NCBI GenBank assembly: GCA_947625775.1
Contig: CANQPM010000007.1
Location: forward strand, 1 to 64,000
Direction of reading: 5' to 3'
Length of the DNA: 64,000 nucleotides
DNA from: an uncultured Lachnospiraceae bacterium
GTDB taxonomy: Bacteria > Bacillota > Clostridia > Lachnospirales > Lachnospiraceae
Shown here piece after piece: positions 33,935-42,224 of the stretch. Under the pieces are notes generated by a model that worked only from the letters and a program-made list of their open reading frames with translations, was not told where the DNA came from and did no database searches. The position numbers and the translations under genes were made by a program. Position 1 is the first letter of the stretch. Each line of letters begins with the position of its first letter.

Positions 33935-35754
33935 CAGCCTATATCGGGCTCATCTTTTAATTCGATTATCCCGCTTGTTTTTCCCTCAGTCTCAAAGACT
34001 ATTATTTCATTCAAGCCCTTCTTTAAAAGCGGCGCGGGAATATAAAGACGTTTCTGCGGCCCTATCTCCCAGTAGCGCCCGAGGTTAAAGCCATTCAAAA
34101 ATACGCAGCCCTTTCCCCAGCCTGCAAGCTCGAGAAACGTATCGCCCGACTCGTCCACGTCAAGCTCAAAGCGGTAAAATGCGGGCAGCCCCTCATCATA
34201 TCCCTTTGAAAAGTCAAGCTTATCAATATTGTCAAGCTCCAGCGGATACATTGTCCAGTTGTAATGCATATGCCCGTTTATCTGCACGCAGCCTGCGATG
34301 CCCTTTCTCTGGCTCTCCATCATAGGGCCAAAGTTTACGCGCCCCATATTTTCCATGAGGATATCAATCGTCGCGCCCTGCGGAAAGGTTATCGGCTCGT
34401 TCTGCTGCTTCGGCTCATCGTCAGGCGTGGCGGCGTTCGCGTCCTGCGCTTTTTTCACTGTGCCTGATATTACGTCGTACTCGCCCGTAAGCTCCCTGTC
34501 ATAAAGCGTCACTGCTCTTGCATTGTCCACAAAGATATTCGCCCTGTCGTTTGCCCCCCACAGGCGGATTTTTTCAATGTTTTTCTCCTTTTCAAGCTTT
34601 GAGCGGTACAAAATATATCCGTAGCTTTGCCCGCACTTTTCCATGCAGATTGGGAAAGTGTCCTCAATAGGAGTGGAAATGTCCTCAAGCGCATTGAACA
34701 GTCCGACTTTTTCCTTTGCTTCAAGCCTTCCGTATGCTTTTTTTACGATTTTAGTCGAAAACTCGACGCTGGGAATATTGGCGTATTTTGATATAACCCT
34801 CTTGTAATTTTCATATTTCTTTGTAAAATCGCCCGCCTCCGTAAGCACAGCGTCATAGTCATATGATGTCACGTCGGGGGTAAGCTCGTCGTAATAATTT
34901 GAGCCGTTCATAAAGCCAAAATTCGTGCCGCCCTCAAACATATAGATATTTACATGGCCCAAATCAAGCATATCGTCCAAATCCTGCGTGCTCTGCTCCA
35001 GATTGCCCGTCATATGCCCGCCGTTTCCCCAGTGGTCAAACCAGCCTACCCAAAACTCGGCACACATAAGCGGACCGCCCTTTGCATACGGTTCAAGCAC
35101 CTTAAAGCGCTCCTTCGTGCGCGAGCCAAAATTGCCCGTCGGGTGAGCGCCCGCAAGCGCCCCGCAGGAAAGCGACTCCTCAAAAGGCCCGTCAGATGTA
35201 ATGAGCGGAACTTCTACGCCTCTTTCAAGCATAATGTCACGCATAGTCTCCATATATTTTCCGTCGTCGCCGTAATAGCCGTACTCGTTTTCAACCTGCA
35301 TTAGTATCACAGGACCGCCCTTTGTAATCTGCAGCGGAGTGATTATCGGAAAGAGCGTGTCATAGTAGTCCCTTATATGCTTTAAAAACGGCTCATAATT
35401 GGCGCGCAGCCTCATATTGTCCTCCGCGAGCAGCCACGCGGGAAGACCGCCAAACTCCCACTCAGCGCATATATAGGGCGACGGGCGGAGTATCACATAA
35501 AGTCCCAGCTCCTGCGCCGTCTTTACAAAGCGCACAAGGTCAAGCCTGCCCTCAAAGTTAAACTGTCCCTTTTTGGGTTCATGGGCATTCCACGGTATAT
35601 ATGTCTCCACTGTATTTGCCCCCATCGCCTTAAGCTTTTCAAGACGGTCGCGCCAATATTCAGGCACTACCCTGAAATAATGTATGCTTCCCGATATCAG
35701 CTTAAACGGCTTTCCGTCCAAATAAAAATTATCCTTGATCTCAAATTTTCCCAT
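33934..35754 (-). CDS. Beta-galactosidase, glycoside hydrolase family 35
   Basis: A 606-residue enzyme. The ATG at 35754 (MGKFEIKDNFYLDGKPF) follows GGGGGATTGCA; the longer open frame upstream is not needed. The (beta/alpha)8 barrel begins with the GH35 hallmark SGSIHYFRVVPEYWRDRLEK. The acid/base Glu is in QVENEYGYYG near 155 and the nucleophile Glu in CAEFWVGWFDHWG near 231. The C-terminal beta domains include GYILYRSKL and LNGFNLGRYWEIGPQKRLYI, as in bacterial GH35. No signal peptide: cytoplasmic. It is the last gene of the operon permease, permease, binding protein, GH35, so it hydrolyses imported beta-galactosides. A GC hairpin (GCCGCC-CATA-GGCGGC at 35768-35783) sits just before its ribosome-binding site. 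Confidence 0.95.
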   Translation of the reverse strand: MGKFEIKDNFYLDGKPFKLISGSIHYFRVVPEYWRDRLEKLKAMGANTVETYIPWNAHEPKKGQFNFEGRLDLVRFVKTAQELGLYVILRPSPYICAEWEFGGLPAWLLAEDNMRLRANYEPFLKHIRDYYDTLFPIITPLQITKGGPVILMQVENEYGYYGDDGKYMETMRDIMLERGVEVPLITSDGPFEESLSCGALAGAHPTGNFGSRTKERFKVLEPYAKGGPLMCAEFWVGWFDHWGNGGHMTGNLEQSTQDLDDMLDLGHVNIYMFEGGTNFGFMNGSNYYDELTPDVTSYDYDAVLTEAGDFTKKYENYKRVISKYANIPSVEFSTKIVKKAYGRLEAKEKVGLFNALEDISTPIEDTFPICMEKCGQSYGYILYRSKLEKEKNIEKIRLWGANDRANIFVDNARAVTLYDRELTGEYDVISGTVKKAQDANAATPDDEPKQQNEPITFPQGATIDILMENMGRVNFGPMMESQRKGIAGCVQINGHMHYNWTMYPLELDNIDKLDFSKGYDEGLPAFYRFELDVDESGDTFLELAGWGKGCVFLNGFNLGRYWEIGPQKRLYIPAPLLKKGLNEIIVFETEGKTSGIIELKDEPDIG

Positions 35755-35906
35755 TGCAATCCCCCATGCCGCCCATAGGCGGCTTATCAACACTGATGAG
35801 CCGTCATTCTCGGCTTCAATATAATCCAAGGGCATACCGCACTTCACAATGAAGCATCAGTACGCCCTTGTCTTGCCGCTTCTATTTAATTATATTAATT
35901 ATAATC

Positions 35907-37565
35907 TTATTTGTAAAGCTCGTCAAACTGTCTCTGCAGCTCCTCCTGAACAGTTTCAATGCCTGCGCCCTTGAGAGCCGCCTGATACTCAGCAACGATA
36001 TCCTCTGCCGTTCCTTGATATAAGCCGAATGAAATCTGCTTCATATATGTGTTGTGAACGTCATTAATGTTATTGATGTATGACTGGATATTGTCAACTT
36101 CGGGAACAAACTGACCATACGGATAGTCGATCTTTATGCTGTCATACTCTGCATACAGAGCGTCGATAGCGTCCCAGTTCCTTGTCGCGTCCTTGATTTC
36201 AAGGTCGTCGTTACGTCCCCACCACCAGTTTGTCATACCGTTGATATTCTGTGTGTCTGAGTTGTAGCCTTCGGGAGTAATTCTGAGTCCTTCGTCGTTT
36301 ACGTCCCATGATACGCCCTGAATACCATAGTTAAAGAGCTTATAGCAGTCAGGATCGTTTCTGAGCAGGTCGTAAACCATAAGAGCCCTCTCAGGATTCT
36401 TGCTTGCCGCTGACACTGCCATAGCGCCGTGCGTGATTGAAAGCGCTACAACGTTCTTTGACTCCTCGCCAAAGTAGAAGAAGCCTGACTCAGCATCGGG
36501 ATCGTCCTGATAAATCGTGTTTGCGGGAGTAGCTGAGCACAAATCAGTCCATGTCTGAGTATGGTGCTGCTCTGCCGCAACGCGTCCGATTCTGTAATCA
36601 TCTCTGTTTGATGACGCGGTATTGTTGAGCACGTCTGTCTTCCATACGCCTATCTCGTTCCATTCCTTCATCATCTTTGCATACTCTACCATCATATCTG
36701 TGTCTGTGTAGAACGGCGATACGATAGTGTAAAGATCGTCCTTTGTGCCGCCCCATAATCCGCCTGTTGAAAGACCGTCAATGGGAACAAAATCGCTGTG
36801 CGACGCTACCCAGCCGCTTGCCATCTGCGCGTACTGCGTACCGTCTGAATCCCAAGGGATAATGTCTGGCATATTCTCTTTTACATATTTGAAATATGTA
36901 GTCATATCCTCCCAGCTCTTTACGCCGTCAGTAAGTCCCGCCTCTTTAGCCCAGTCCTTGCGGTATATAAATCCGTGGTTAGTCCACTGAGCGTAGTTGT
37001 CTTCAGGGATAAGGTATATCTCTCCATTGTATTTGCAAAGATCCCAATGGTCTGCGGGGACGCTTGCCCATGTCTGCGGAGCGTATGTTTTCAGCATATC
37101 CTCTGAAAGCTCTAAGAACGCGCCGTTCTTGGCGTTGGGCCACGCGTCAAGCCAGTCAGACGCCGTGCCTATAAGGTCTACAGAGCCGTCCATCTGCGCA
37201 AGGGTAAGGTTGTAGTTTGAAAGATAATCCGTCCAGCCGATATAGTAAATGGCAAGCTCCGCATTTACCTTTTCCGTCAAAATAGCGTTGAGCTGTGACA
37301 TCATCTCGTCAAGTGATGCCGCCGCGTCACCGCTCGGCTTATCGCCTGTCACCATGTAGTTGATTACGACATGCTCTGACGTGTCAATCGCAGCGGCATC
37401 CGCTGATGCGTCGCCTGATGACGCGTTATCCGTTGAAGCATTGTCTGTCGTTGTGCTGCCTGTTGATGAATCGCCCGCAGGAGCGTCGCCCTTTGAGCCG
37501 CCGCAGCCTACAAGCCCTCCAATCATAGAGGTCGCCAGCAGCAAAGCTAACATTTTCTTTTTCAT
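35907..37565 (-). CDS. Sugar ABC transporter substrate-binding lipoprotein
   Basis: A 552-residue family 1 extracellular solute-binding protein. Signal peptide with lipobox GLVGC near residue 21, then a Ser/Asp/Ala-rich linker (STTTDNASTDNASSGDASAD) to about 65. The binding fold is of the large LipO/YtcQ type seen with LplB/LplC permeases (INYMVTGDKPSG, WEDMTTYFKYVKENMPDI, ISITHGAMAVSAASKNPERA). ATG follows AAGGAGGAATCAAA. It is third in the operon after the two permeases. No ATPase is in the locus, which is normal for this type because a shared MsmX-like ATPase is used. The ligand is most likely an oligosaccharide of galactose, judged from the GH35 and GH2 neighbours. Confidence 0.93.
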   Translation of the reverse strand: MKKKMLALLLATSMIGGLVGCGGSKGDAPAGDSSTGSTTTDNASTDNASSGDASADAAAIDTSEHVVINYMVTGDKPSGDAAASLDEMMSQLNAILTEKVNAELAIYYIGWTDYLSNYNLTLAQMDGSVDLIGTASDWLDAWPNAKNGAFLELSEDMLKTYAPQTWASVPADHWDLCKYNGEIYLIPEDNYAQWTNHGFIYRKDWAKEAGLTDGVKSWEDMTTYFKYVKENMPDIIPWDSDGTQYAQMASGWVASHSDFVPIDGLSTGGLWGGTKDDLYTIVSPFYTDTDMMVEYAKMMKEWNEIGVWKTDVLNNTASSNRDDYRIGRVAAEQHHTQTWTDLCSATPANTIYQDDPDAESGFFYFGEESKNVVALSITHGAMAVSAASKNPERALMVYDLLRNDPDCYKLFNYGIQGVSWDVNDEGLRITPEGYNSDTQNINGMTNWWWGRNDDLEIKDATRNWDAIDALYAEYDSIKIDYPYGQFVPEVDNIQSYINNINDVHNTYMKQISFGLYQGTAEDIVAEYQAALKGAGIETVQEELQRQFDELYK

Positions 37566-37640
37566 TTTGATTCCTCCTTGTTTTCATTTTGAAAATTCTT
37601 TTATCGCAAGCATATAAATGCTCATGATTTTGATAAATGC

Positions 37641-38567
37641 CTAACCTTTAACCGCGCCGACTGTGATGCCGCCAATAAAGTACTTCTGTACAAACGGATA
37701 AAGGAAGATTATAGGTCCCGTAGCCAACACCGCATTCGCCATCTTGATACTCTCCTGCGGTATATCGGCAAGCGTTATGTACTGGCCCGCAACCGAATTT
37801 TTAAGCTGGTCAAGCTTGTTTACAACCTCATACAGCGTGTACTGCAGCGGCTTTACGTCAACCTTTGAGCTTAAAAAGAGTGATGACTGATACCATTCAT
37901 TCCAATATCCCAGCGCAAGGAACAGACCTATCGTCGCAAGCGCGGGTTTAAGCATCGGAAGTATCAGCGCCGTAAATATCTTCATATCGCCCGCGCCGTC
38001 TATTTTTCCCGACTCGGTAATCTCGTGCGGTATCGCCTTGACGAAGTTTTTCATAAGGATTATAAGCCACGGCGACATCAAAAGCGGAAGCAGGACAGCC
38101 AAATAATTATCCTTTAAATGATATGTCTGAACCATAAGCAGATAGTAAGGCGCAAGTCCCGCCTGGAAAAGGCTCGTAAAGTAAATGAAAAACGAAATCG
38201 CATTCCTGAACGGAAAATCTTTTCTCTGAAGCGCATAGCCTGTCATCGCAATAATGCTCAAGCCTACAAACGTGCCTATCACGGTCAAAACAATCGTGAG
38301 CAGGTACGAATACCATATGGCGCCGCCCTTGCAGACCATCTCATAAGCCTTAAGCGTAAAGTCCACGGGTATGAGCTTAACGCCCTCCGCCCTTATTACC
38401 TCCTCACTAGTAAAAGACGTTCCTATTATGATAAGGAAGGGGAACACGCAGGCAAGCGCATAAATCGTAATAATCACATAGCCAAAGGTCCTTATGATTT
38501 TATCAGACGTACCAAGCTTTACCTTTGCTCCCTGCTCTATATAATCGTCATTTTTTTTCTTTGCCAT
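37641..38567 (-). CDS. Sugar ABC transporter permease, YtcP/LplC type
   Basis: A 308-residue inner-membrane protein with six predicted helices. ATG 38567 with GGGGTG before it is preferred to a GTG three codons earlier. The EAA loop that contacts the ATPase is ITESGKIDGAGDMKIFTAL near 190-208, and the C-terminus FIGGITVGAVKG is typical of the LplC/YtcP family. The start (KLGTSDKIIRTFGYVIITI) and the segment PFLIIIGTSFTSEE also agree. It pairs with the permease at 38586, whose stop is 18 bp upstream. Part of the LacI-controlled galactoside operon. Confidence 0.94.
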   Translation of the reverse strand: MAKKKNDDYIEQGAKVKLGTSDKIIRTFGYVIITIYALACVFPFLIIIGTSFTSEEVIRAEGVKLIPVDFTLKAYEMVCKGGAIWYSYLLTIVLTVIGTFVGLSIIAMTGYALQRKDFPFRNAISFFIYFTSLFQAGLAPYYLLMVQTYHLKDNYLAVLLPLLMSPWLIILMKNFVKAIPHEITESGKIDGAGDMKIFTALILPMLKPALATIGLFLALGYWNEWYQSSLFLSSKVDVKPLQYTLYEVVNKLDQLKNSVAGQYITLADIPQESIKMANAVLATGPIIFLYPFVQKYFIGGITVGAVKG

Positions 38568-38585
38568 ATTCAACACCCCATTTCC

Positions 38586-39512
38586 CTAGAACAATGAATA
38601 ATCGGGCTCAATCTTCTTGACTACGAAGTTGCTTACCATAACCGTGACAAAGCCTATTATCGACTGGTACAGACCTACAGATGATGCCGTCGCAAAGTTA
38701 AACTCGGTGATGGTCGCGCGGTATACAAAGGTTTCAATGATGTCTGTCGTCGGATACAGCAACGAGTTTGTGCCTATTATATTGTAAAACAGGCCGAAGT
38801 TGCCCTTTACAATGCCGCCAAGCGCAAACAGCAGCAATATGACAATCGTAGGCTTTAAGCTCGGAAGAATTATGTACCTTATTTTCTGGAAGCCGTTTGC
38901 GCCGTCAACCTTCGCCGCCTCTATCGTTTCCTGGTCGATACCCATTATCGCCGCAAAATATACGACTGAATTATAACCCGTCTGCTGCCACAGATATATG
39001 ATTACGAGCAGCACAGGCCATACATTCGGGTCTGAATAAGGCCCCCATTTCTCCAATCCCATTGATGTAAGAATACTGTTTACAAAACCGTAATCGTAGT
39101 TGAGCAGGTTGTACACAAGGATTCCCACAAGCACCTGCGATATAAAGTAGGGCAGAAACATCATAGTCTGCGATACCTTCTTGAACCACTTGCTCCTCAG
39201 CTCATTCAAAAGAATTGCCACAAACACAGCGAGGACATTTCCCAGAATGATAAACGCCAGGTTGTAAAGAATAGTGTTCTTTGTCAGTTCAAGCAGCTTT
39301 CCTGACTGAATCAGGAACTTAAAATTGTTCAAACCTACAAATTTGCTGCCAAAGATACCGTCACGGTAGTTGTACTTGACAAACGCTACATAAATGCCCG
39401 GCATAGGCGCATAGCTGAATGCCAAAAAGAAAATAATCGCGGGCGTACACATCAAAAGCAGTGTCCTGTACCGCTTTACTTTTTGGAAAAATGTAAGCTT
39501 TGATTTTTCCAT
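38586..39512 (-). CDS. Sugar ABC transporter permease, LplB/YtcP type
   Basis: A 308-residue inner-membrane protein; the ATG at 39512 follows AAGGGGGG. The first part (KVKRYRTLLLMCTPAIIFFL) and the Pro/Tyr-rich segment YAPMPGIYVAFVKYNYRDG are signatures of LplB-like permeases. The EAA loop is IEAAKVDGANGFQKIRYIILP near 200-220. The C-terminus ends EPDYSLF. First gene of the operon; the promoter and an operator lie 30-85 bp upstream. Together with the gene at 37641 it forms the membrane channel of the importer. Confidence 0.94.
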   Translation of the reverse strand: MEKSKLTFFQKVKRYRTLLLMCTPAIIFFLAFSYAPMPGIYVAFVKYNYRDGIFGSKFVGLNNFKFLIQSGKLLELTKNTILYNLAFIILGNVLAVFVAILLNELRSKWFKKVSQTMMFLPYFISQVLVGILVYNLLNYDYGFVNSILTSMGLEKWGPYSDPNVWPVLLVIIYLWQQTGYNSVVYFAAIMGIDQETIEAAKVDGANGFQKIRYIILPSLKPTIVILLLFALGGIVKGNFGLFYNIIGTNSLLYPTTDIIETFVYRATITEFNFATASSVGLYQSIIGFVTVMVSNFVVKKIEPDYSLF

Positions 39513-39545
39513 ACTCTTACCCCCCTTTTCACAAATATGCTGTTT

Positions 39546-39559
39546 TGAAATCGGTTTCA
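39546..39559. promoter_or_regulatory. LacI-family operator A
   Basis: TGAAATCGGTTTCA, a palindrome with the central CG typical of LacI/GalR operators. It begins at the predicted transcript start (+1 near 39560) of the transporter operon, where bound repressor would block initiation. An identical site is at 39890. Confidence 0.85.
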
Positions 39560-39566
39560 TATCTAA

Positions 39567-39596
39567 AATATAGCACTATTTATGATTGTATGTCAA
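39567..39596 (-). promoter_or_regulatory. Promoter of the galactoside transport operon
   Basis: Minus strand TTGACA (39591-39596), 18 bp, TATATT (39567-39572); the -10 box is followed within 7 bp by operator A. Confidence 0.85.
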
Positions 39597-39680
39597 TATT
39601 TTCGGGCAAAATTGTCACAATTTGTTTGTTTTTTACAGTGTTATTGCATTTTTTATGTGCATTGTGCTAAATTTGGGACG

Positions 39681-39785
39681 GCTTTGGAAAGCTTTGGAAA
39701 ATTTTAGGAAACTTTTGAAAGCTTTTGAAAACCTTTTGGGAAACTTTCGGAAAACTTTTAGAAACTTTTGGAAACATTTTGAATT
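39681..39785. repeat. Phased A/T-tract repeat, about ten 10-12 bp units
   Basis: Degenerate units of the form CTTTTGGAAA repeat every 10 to 12 bp, the first five being exactly 10 bp long (GCTTTGGAAA, GCTTTGGAAA, ATTTTAGGAA, ACTTTTGAAA, GCTTTTGAAA). The period is close to one DNA helical turn, so the tracts lie on one face and should bend the DNA. It lies between operators A and B. Open frames run through it on both strands but are artefacts of the repeat. Confidence 0.8.
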
Positions 39786-39840
39786 TGATTTGATAATGAA
39801 CGCAAGAGACACGCTCTGCGGGTTTTCTGCTGTCATAAAT

Positions 39841-39870
39841 AAAAAACCCACTCGCGGGAATGGGCTTTTT
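39841..39870 (-). terminator. Terminator of the LacI regulator gene
   Basis: Minus strand AAAAAGCCCA, loop TTCCCGCGAG, TGGGTTTTTT. Confidence 0.82.
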
Positions 39871-39889
39871 GATCAATTATTTCATATGT

Positions 39890-39903
39890 TGAAATCGGTT
39901 TCA
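39890..39903. promoter_or_regulatory. LacI-family operator B, overlapping the regulator stop codon
   Basis: TGAAATCGGTTTCA, identical to operator A. Its last three bases are the TGA stop codon (complement) of the regulator gene. Centre-to-centre distance to A is 344 bp. Confidence 0.8.
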
Positions 39904-40971
39904 TTTTTTTCTATTCGCCGTATCTTCTGTTCTACATACTCCGCTGCTCTCACGTATCACAAGCGTAGGACTTATCATGCGCGTCGGCGTTCTCTTTTTG
40001 CCGTCAATAAGGGCGATTGCCGTGTCAACAAGCTGCCTGCCGTACTCCTCATAATTGTAATCTATGCTTGTAAGTCTGGGCATTGACACCTCCGCCATAT
40101 ATGTATTGTCATAACTCACTACAGATATATCGTCTGGAATCCTATATCCATGCTCGCTAATGCTCTTTATCACGCCCATTGCCGAAAAATCATTGATTGC
40201 CACAACCGCTGTGAAGTCAAGGCGTTTTTCAAACAGCTCATTCATCTGCCTGTAACCCGTTTCAAAATCATACCCCCCGCCGTCCGACACAAGCCTTTCA
40301 TCATACTCTATATGGTTCTCCTTCAATATAAGCTTGTACTTCTGGTATTTTTCAAACGTCGCGAGCACATCGCTCCTTCCGCCTATAAGCGCTATCCTGC
40401 TGTGCCCAAGCCCAATCAGATGATTCATAAGAAGCTCCATCGCTTTCATGCTGTCAATGCGCACTGTGTGGCATCTCGTGCCGTCAAGCTTTCCCGTGAC
40501 TACGACAGGGATTGTCGATATTATCTGGTTGACTATTTCGACATACTCAGTGTTTGAGACTAAATCGTCAACCCTGCCGCCAAGCTGTATAATGGCGTCA
40601 ACCTTCTGCTCCTGCAGCCTTGAAAGCAGATCCACCTCATTCTGCATCTTTCCAAGCGAATTGCAGAGGACTGTCGTGTAATCCGCCGCCCGCGCCGCCT
40701 TCTCGCACTCCACAAAAAGCGCGGCGTAATAGGGATTTCTGACGTCCGCCGCAAGCACTCCGATTGTCCTTGTCTTTGTGTCGGCAAGCCCCCGCGCAAG
40801 CGCGTTCGGCTTGAAGTTGTATTTGGTAATAAGCTCAAGGATTTTTTCCCTTTTTTCCCGACGCACGTTCGCATTGTTTGTAAGCACGCGTGAAACAGTG
40901 GCGGGTGAAACCCCTGCCTCTTTTGCTATGTCATATATGGTTATTGCTTTGTTGTCGTTACTTTTCTGCAT
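39901..40971 (-). CDS. LacI/GalR-family transcriptional regulator
   Basis: A 356-residue repressor. The ATG at 40971 follows GAGGTG; the open frame extends upstream without a better start. The HTH is at residues 10-32 (TIYDIAKEAGVSPATVSRVL), the hinge helix region PNALARGLADTKTRTIGVLA follows near 55, and the periplasmic-binding-like effector domain runs to the end (AALFVECEKAARAADYTTV, LGHSRIALIGGRSDV, DFTAVVAINDFSAMGVI). It is upstream of, and in the same direction as, the galactoside transport operon, separated by its own terminator. The two identical CG-centred palindromes at 39546 and 39890 are the natural binding sites. The inducer is probably a galactoside or a breakdown product. Confidence 0.95.
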   Translation of the reverse strand: MQKSNDNKAITIYDIAKEAGVSPATVSRVLTNNANVRREKREKILELITKYNFKPNALARGLADTKTRTIGVLAADVRNPYYAALFVECEKAARAADYTTVLCNSLGKMQNEVDLLSRLQEQKVDAIIQLGGRVDDLVSNTEYVEIVNQIISTIPVVVTGKLDGTRCHTVRIDSMKAMELLMNHLIGLGHSRIALIGGRSDVLATFEKYQKYKLILKENHIEYDERLVSDGGGYDFETGYRQMNELFEKRLDFTAVVAINDFSAMGVIKSISEHGYRIPDDISVVSYDNTYMAEVSMPRLTSIDYNYEEYGRQLVDTAIALIDGKKRTPTRMISPTLVIRESSGVCRTEDTANRKK

Positions 40972-41103
40972 TGCTGTCAACACCTCGGAATGGTATTTAT
41001 GTAATTGCTTATCTGTCAAAAATTTGTATCTTTTCATTTTAATATATAACACTCTTTCGAGGTCTGTCAATAACCTGATTAAACATTCTGAACTGTCAGC
41101 TAA

Positions 41104-41199
41104 TTGGCATAACTGCTATCGGGCACAACTTCTATTGGGCACAACTTCTATCGGCACAACTTCTATCGGGCACAACTTCTATCGTACATAACTTCTATA
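41104..41199. repeat. 16-bp tandem repeat, six units
   Basis: Units of GGGCACAACTTCTATC: one divergent unit (TTGGCATAACTGCTATC), four near-identical units of 15-16 bp and a final divergent one (GTACATAACTTCTATA). It lies 133 bp upstream of the LacI start codon and 32 bp before the queT promoter. No gene is present in 40972-41351. Confidence 0.88.
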
Positions 41200-41230
41200 T
41201 GTCATGGATGTTGACCGACATATTTACCGC

Positions 41231-41259
41231 TTGCATTTCAGGCGCATATGTGCTATAGT
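41231..41259 (+). promoter_or_regulatory. Promoter of queT
   Basis: TTGCAT (41231-41236), 17 bp, TATAGT (41254-41259). The predicted transcript begins at a hairpin, TGCCG...CGGCA, at 41267-41294. Confidence 0.65.
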
Positions 41260-41299
41260 CATATCTGCCGACGTCTTTTGGCGTTCGGCGGCAATATGC

Positions 41300-41343
41300 G
41301 GTGAGTTCGAGACCTTCCTCACCTAAAACAAAACTAAAGGAGA
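41300..41343 (+). promoter_or_regulatory. preQ1-I riboswitch of queT
   Basis: Stem GGTGAG/CTCACC with the loop TTCGAGACCTTC, then the A-rich tail TAAAACAAAACTAAAGGAG. This is the compact preQ1-I fold (stem, U/C-rich loop, AAAACAAAACA-type tail with pseudoknot). The tail contains the ribosome-binding site AAAGGAG of queT, so it probably controls translation. The ligand is the queuosine precursor preQ1, consistent with the gene it precedes. Confidence 0.8.
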
Positions 41344-41351
41344 ATAAAAAA

Positions 41352-41900
41352 ATGAATCAAAAAGTATCGTATCTCGTTCACGCAGCGGCTATCGCTGCTC
41401 TTTATGTCGTGCTGACGCAGCTGGCGGCTGCTCTCGGACTTGCAAGCTACGCCGTCCAGGTCCGTTTCTCGGAAGCGCTTACCATTCTTCCGTTTTTTAC
41501 CCCCGCGGCAATTCCCGGACTTTTTGCAGGATGTATTCTGGCAAATATACTCACAGGCTGCCTGCCCCTTGACATACTGTTTGGAAGCATTGCGACTCTG
41601 ATAGGCGCTGTGGGCACGTACCTTATCGGACACGCGTATCAGACTGCCAAGGCATCAGCAAGCGCGCGCCGCTGTCTGCAATGGCTCACGCCCATCCCTC
41701 CAATCGCGGCAAACACTATAATTGTTCCGTTTGTGCTGGCATACGTTTACCATCTTGACGGCTCTATCCCATACTTTATGCTGACCGTCGGCGCAGGAGA
41801 AATCATATCATGCGGCATACTCGGCTTACTGCTGCAGCAGGCGCTTATGCGCTGCCGCCGTTATATTTTTCCCATACATAAAACCGATTTGCCTGTGTAA
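41352..41900 (+). CDS. queT: Queuosine precursor transporter QueT
   Basis: A 182-residue integral membrane protein with five to six helices. ATG 41352 follows AAAGGAGAATAAAAAA; the longer open frame would start inside the riboswitch. The family signature is at the start and middle: HAAAIAALYVVLTQLAAALG, then YAVQVRFSEALTILPFFTP and AAIPGLFAGCILANILTG, a motif that recurs in QueT proteins. It is thought to be the substrate-binding membrane component of an ECF-type importer for preQ0/preQ1 used in tRNA queuosine synthesis. The preQ1 riboswitch immediately upstream supports the assignment strongly. Single gene. Confidence 0.95.
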   Translation: MNQKVSYLVHAAAIAALYVVLTQLAAALGLASYAVQVRFSEALTILPFFTPAAIPGLFAGCILANILTGCLPLDILFGSIATLIGAVGTYLIGHAYQTAKASASARRCLQWLTPIPPIAANTIIVPFVLAYVYHLDGSIPYFMLTVGAGEIISCGILGLLLQQALMRCRRYIFPIHKTDLPV

Positions 41901-41959
41901 ACGCCATACTCTTAAATTCATGCATTGTTAAAATTATTATTATCATACCAATATTAAAT

Positions 41960-41987
41960 GTTTTCCTGTCCAAAGGGGCAGGAAAAC
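41960..41987 (+). terminator. Hairpin downstream of queT
   Basis: GTTTTCCTG and CAGGAAAAC with a 10-nt loop; only a weak T tract (CCTTTAATG) follows. No other gene signal is seen in 41901-42107. Confidence 0.55.
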
Positions 41988-42107
41988 CTTTAATGCTTAT
42001 CATCCCTATAACCTTCAATAAACCATCTCAAACCATAGCCTTCCGCCAAAACACATCTGCTCCCAGACAATCGGTAAATATTTTGATATTTGGAAGTATT
42101 TTTCCAA

Positions 42108-42136
42108 TTTACTTATCCGTCACGATATGATAATAT
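42108..42136 (+). promoter_or_regulatory. Promoter of yerC
   Basis: TTTACT (42108-42113), 17 bp, TAATAT (42131-42136). Confidence 0.6.
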
Positions 42137-42153
42137 TAGTATTGTATATTTAA

Positions 42154-42173
42154 GACTGTAAAGCTTTACAGTC
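42154..42173. promoter_or_regulatory. Perfect 20-bp palindrome upstream of yerC
   Basis: GACTGTAAAGCTTTACAGTC, fully self-complementary, at about +11 to +30 of the predicted yerC transcript and 51 bp before the start codon. Its place suits an operator for autoregulation by the TrpR-like product, or an mRNA hairpin. Confidence 0.7.
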
Positions 42174-42224
42174 CTAAATTTGTCACATTCACCTTATAAT
42201 GACACTTAAAATGGAGGATTAGCC

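Noticed and set aside
39586-40086. 166-codon plus-strand frame through the phased repeats, and the facing minus frames
   Set aside because: The frame is open because the 10-bp units contain no stop codons; it overlaps the terminator, an operator and the regulator gene end.
41104-41199. CRISPR-like repeat
   Set aside because: The units are contiguous 16-bp tandems without unique spacers, and no cas gene is present.
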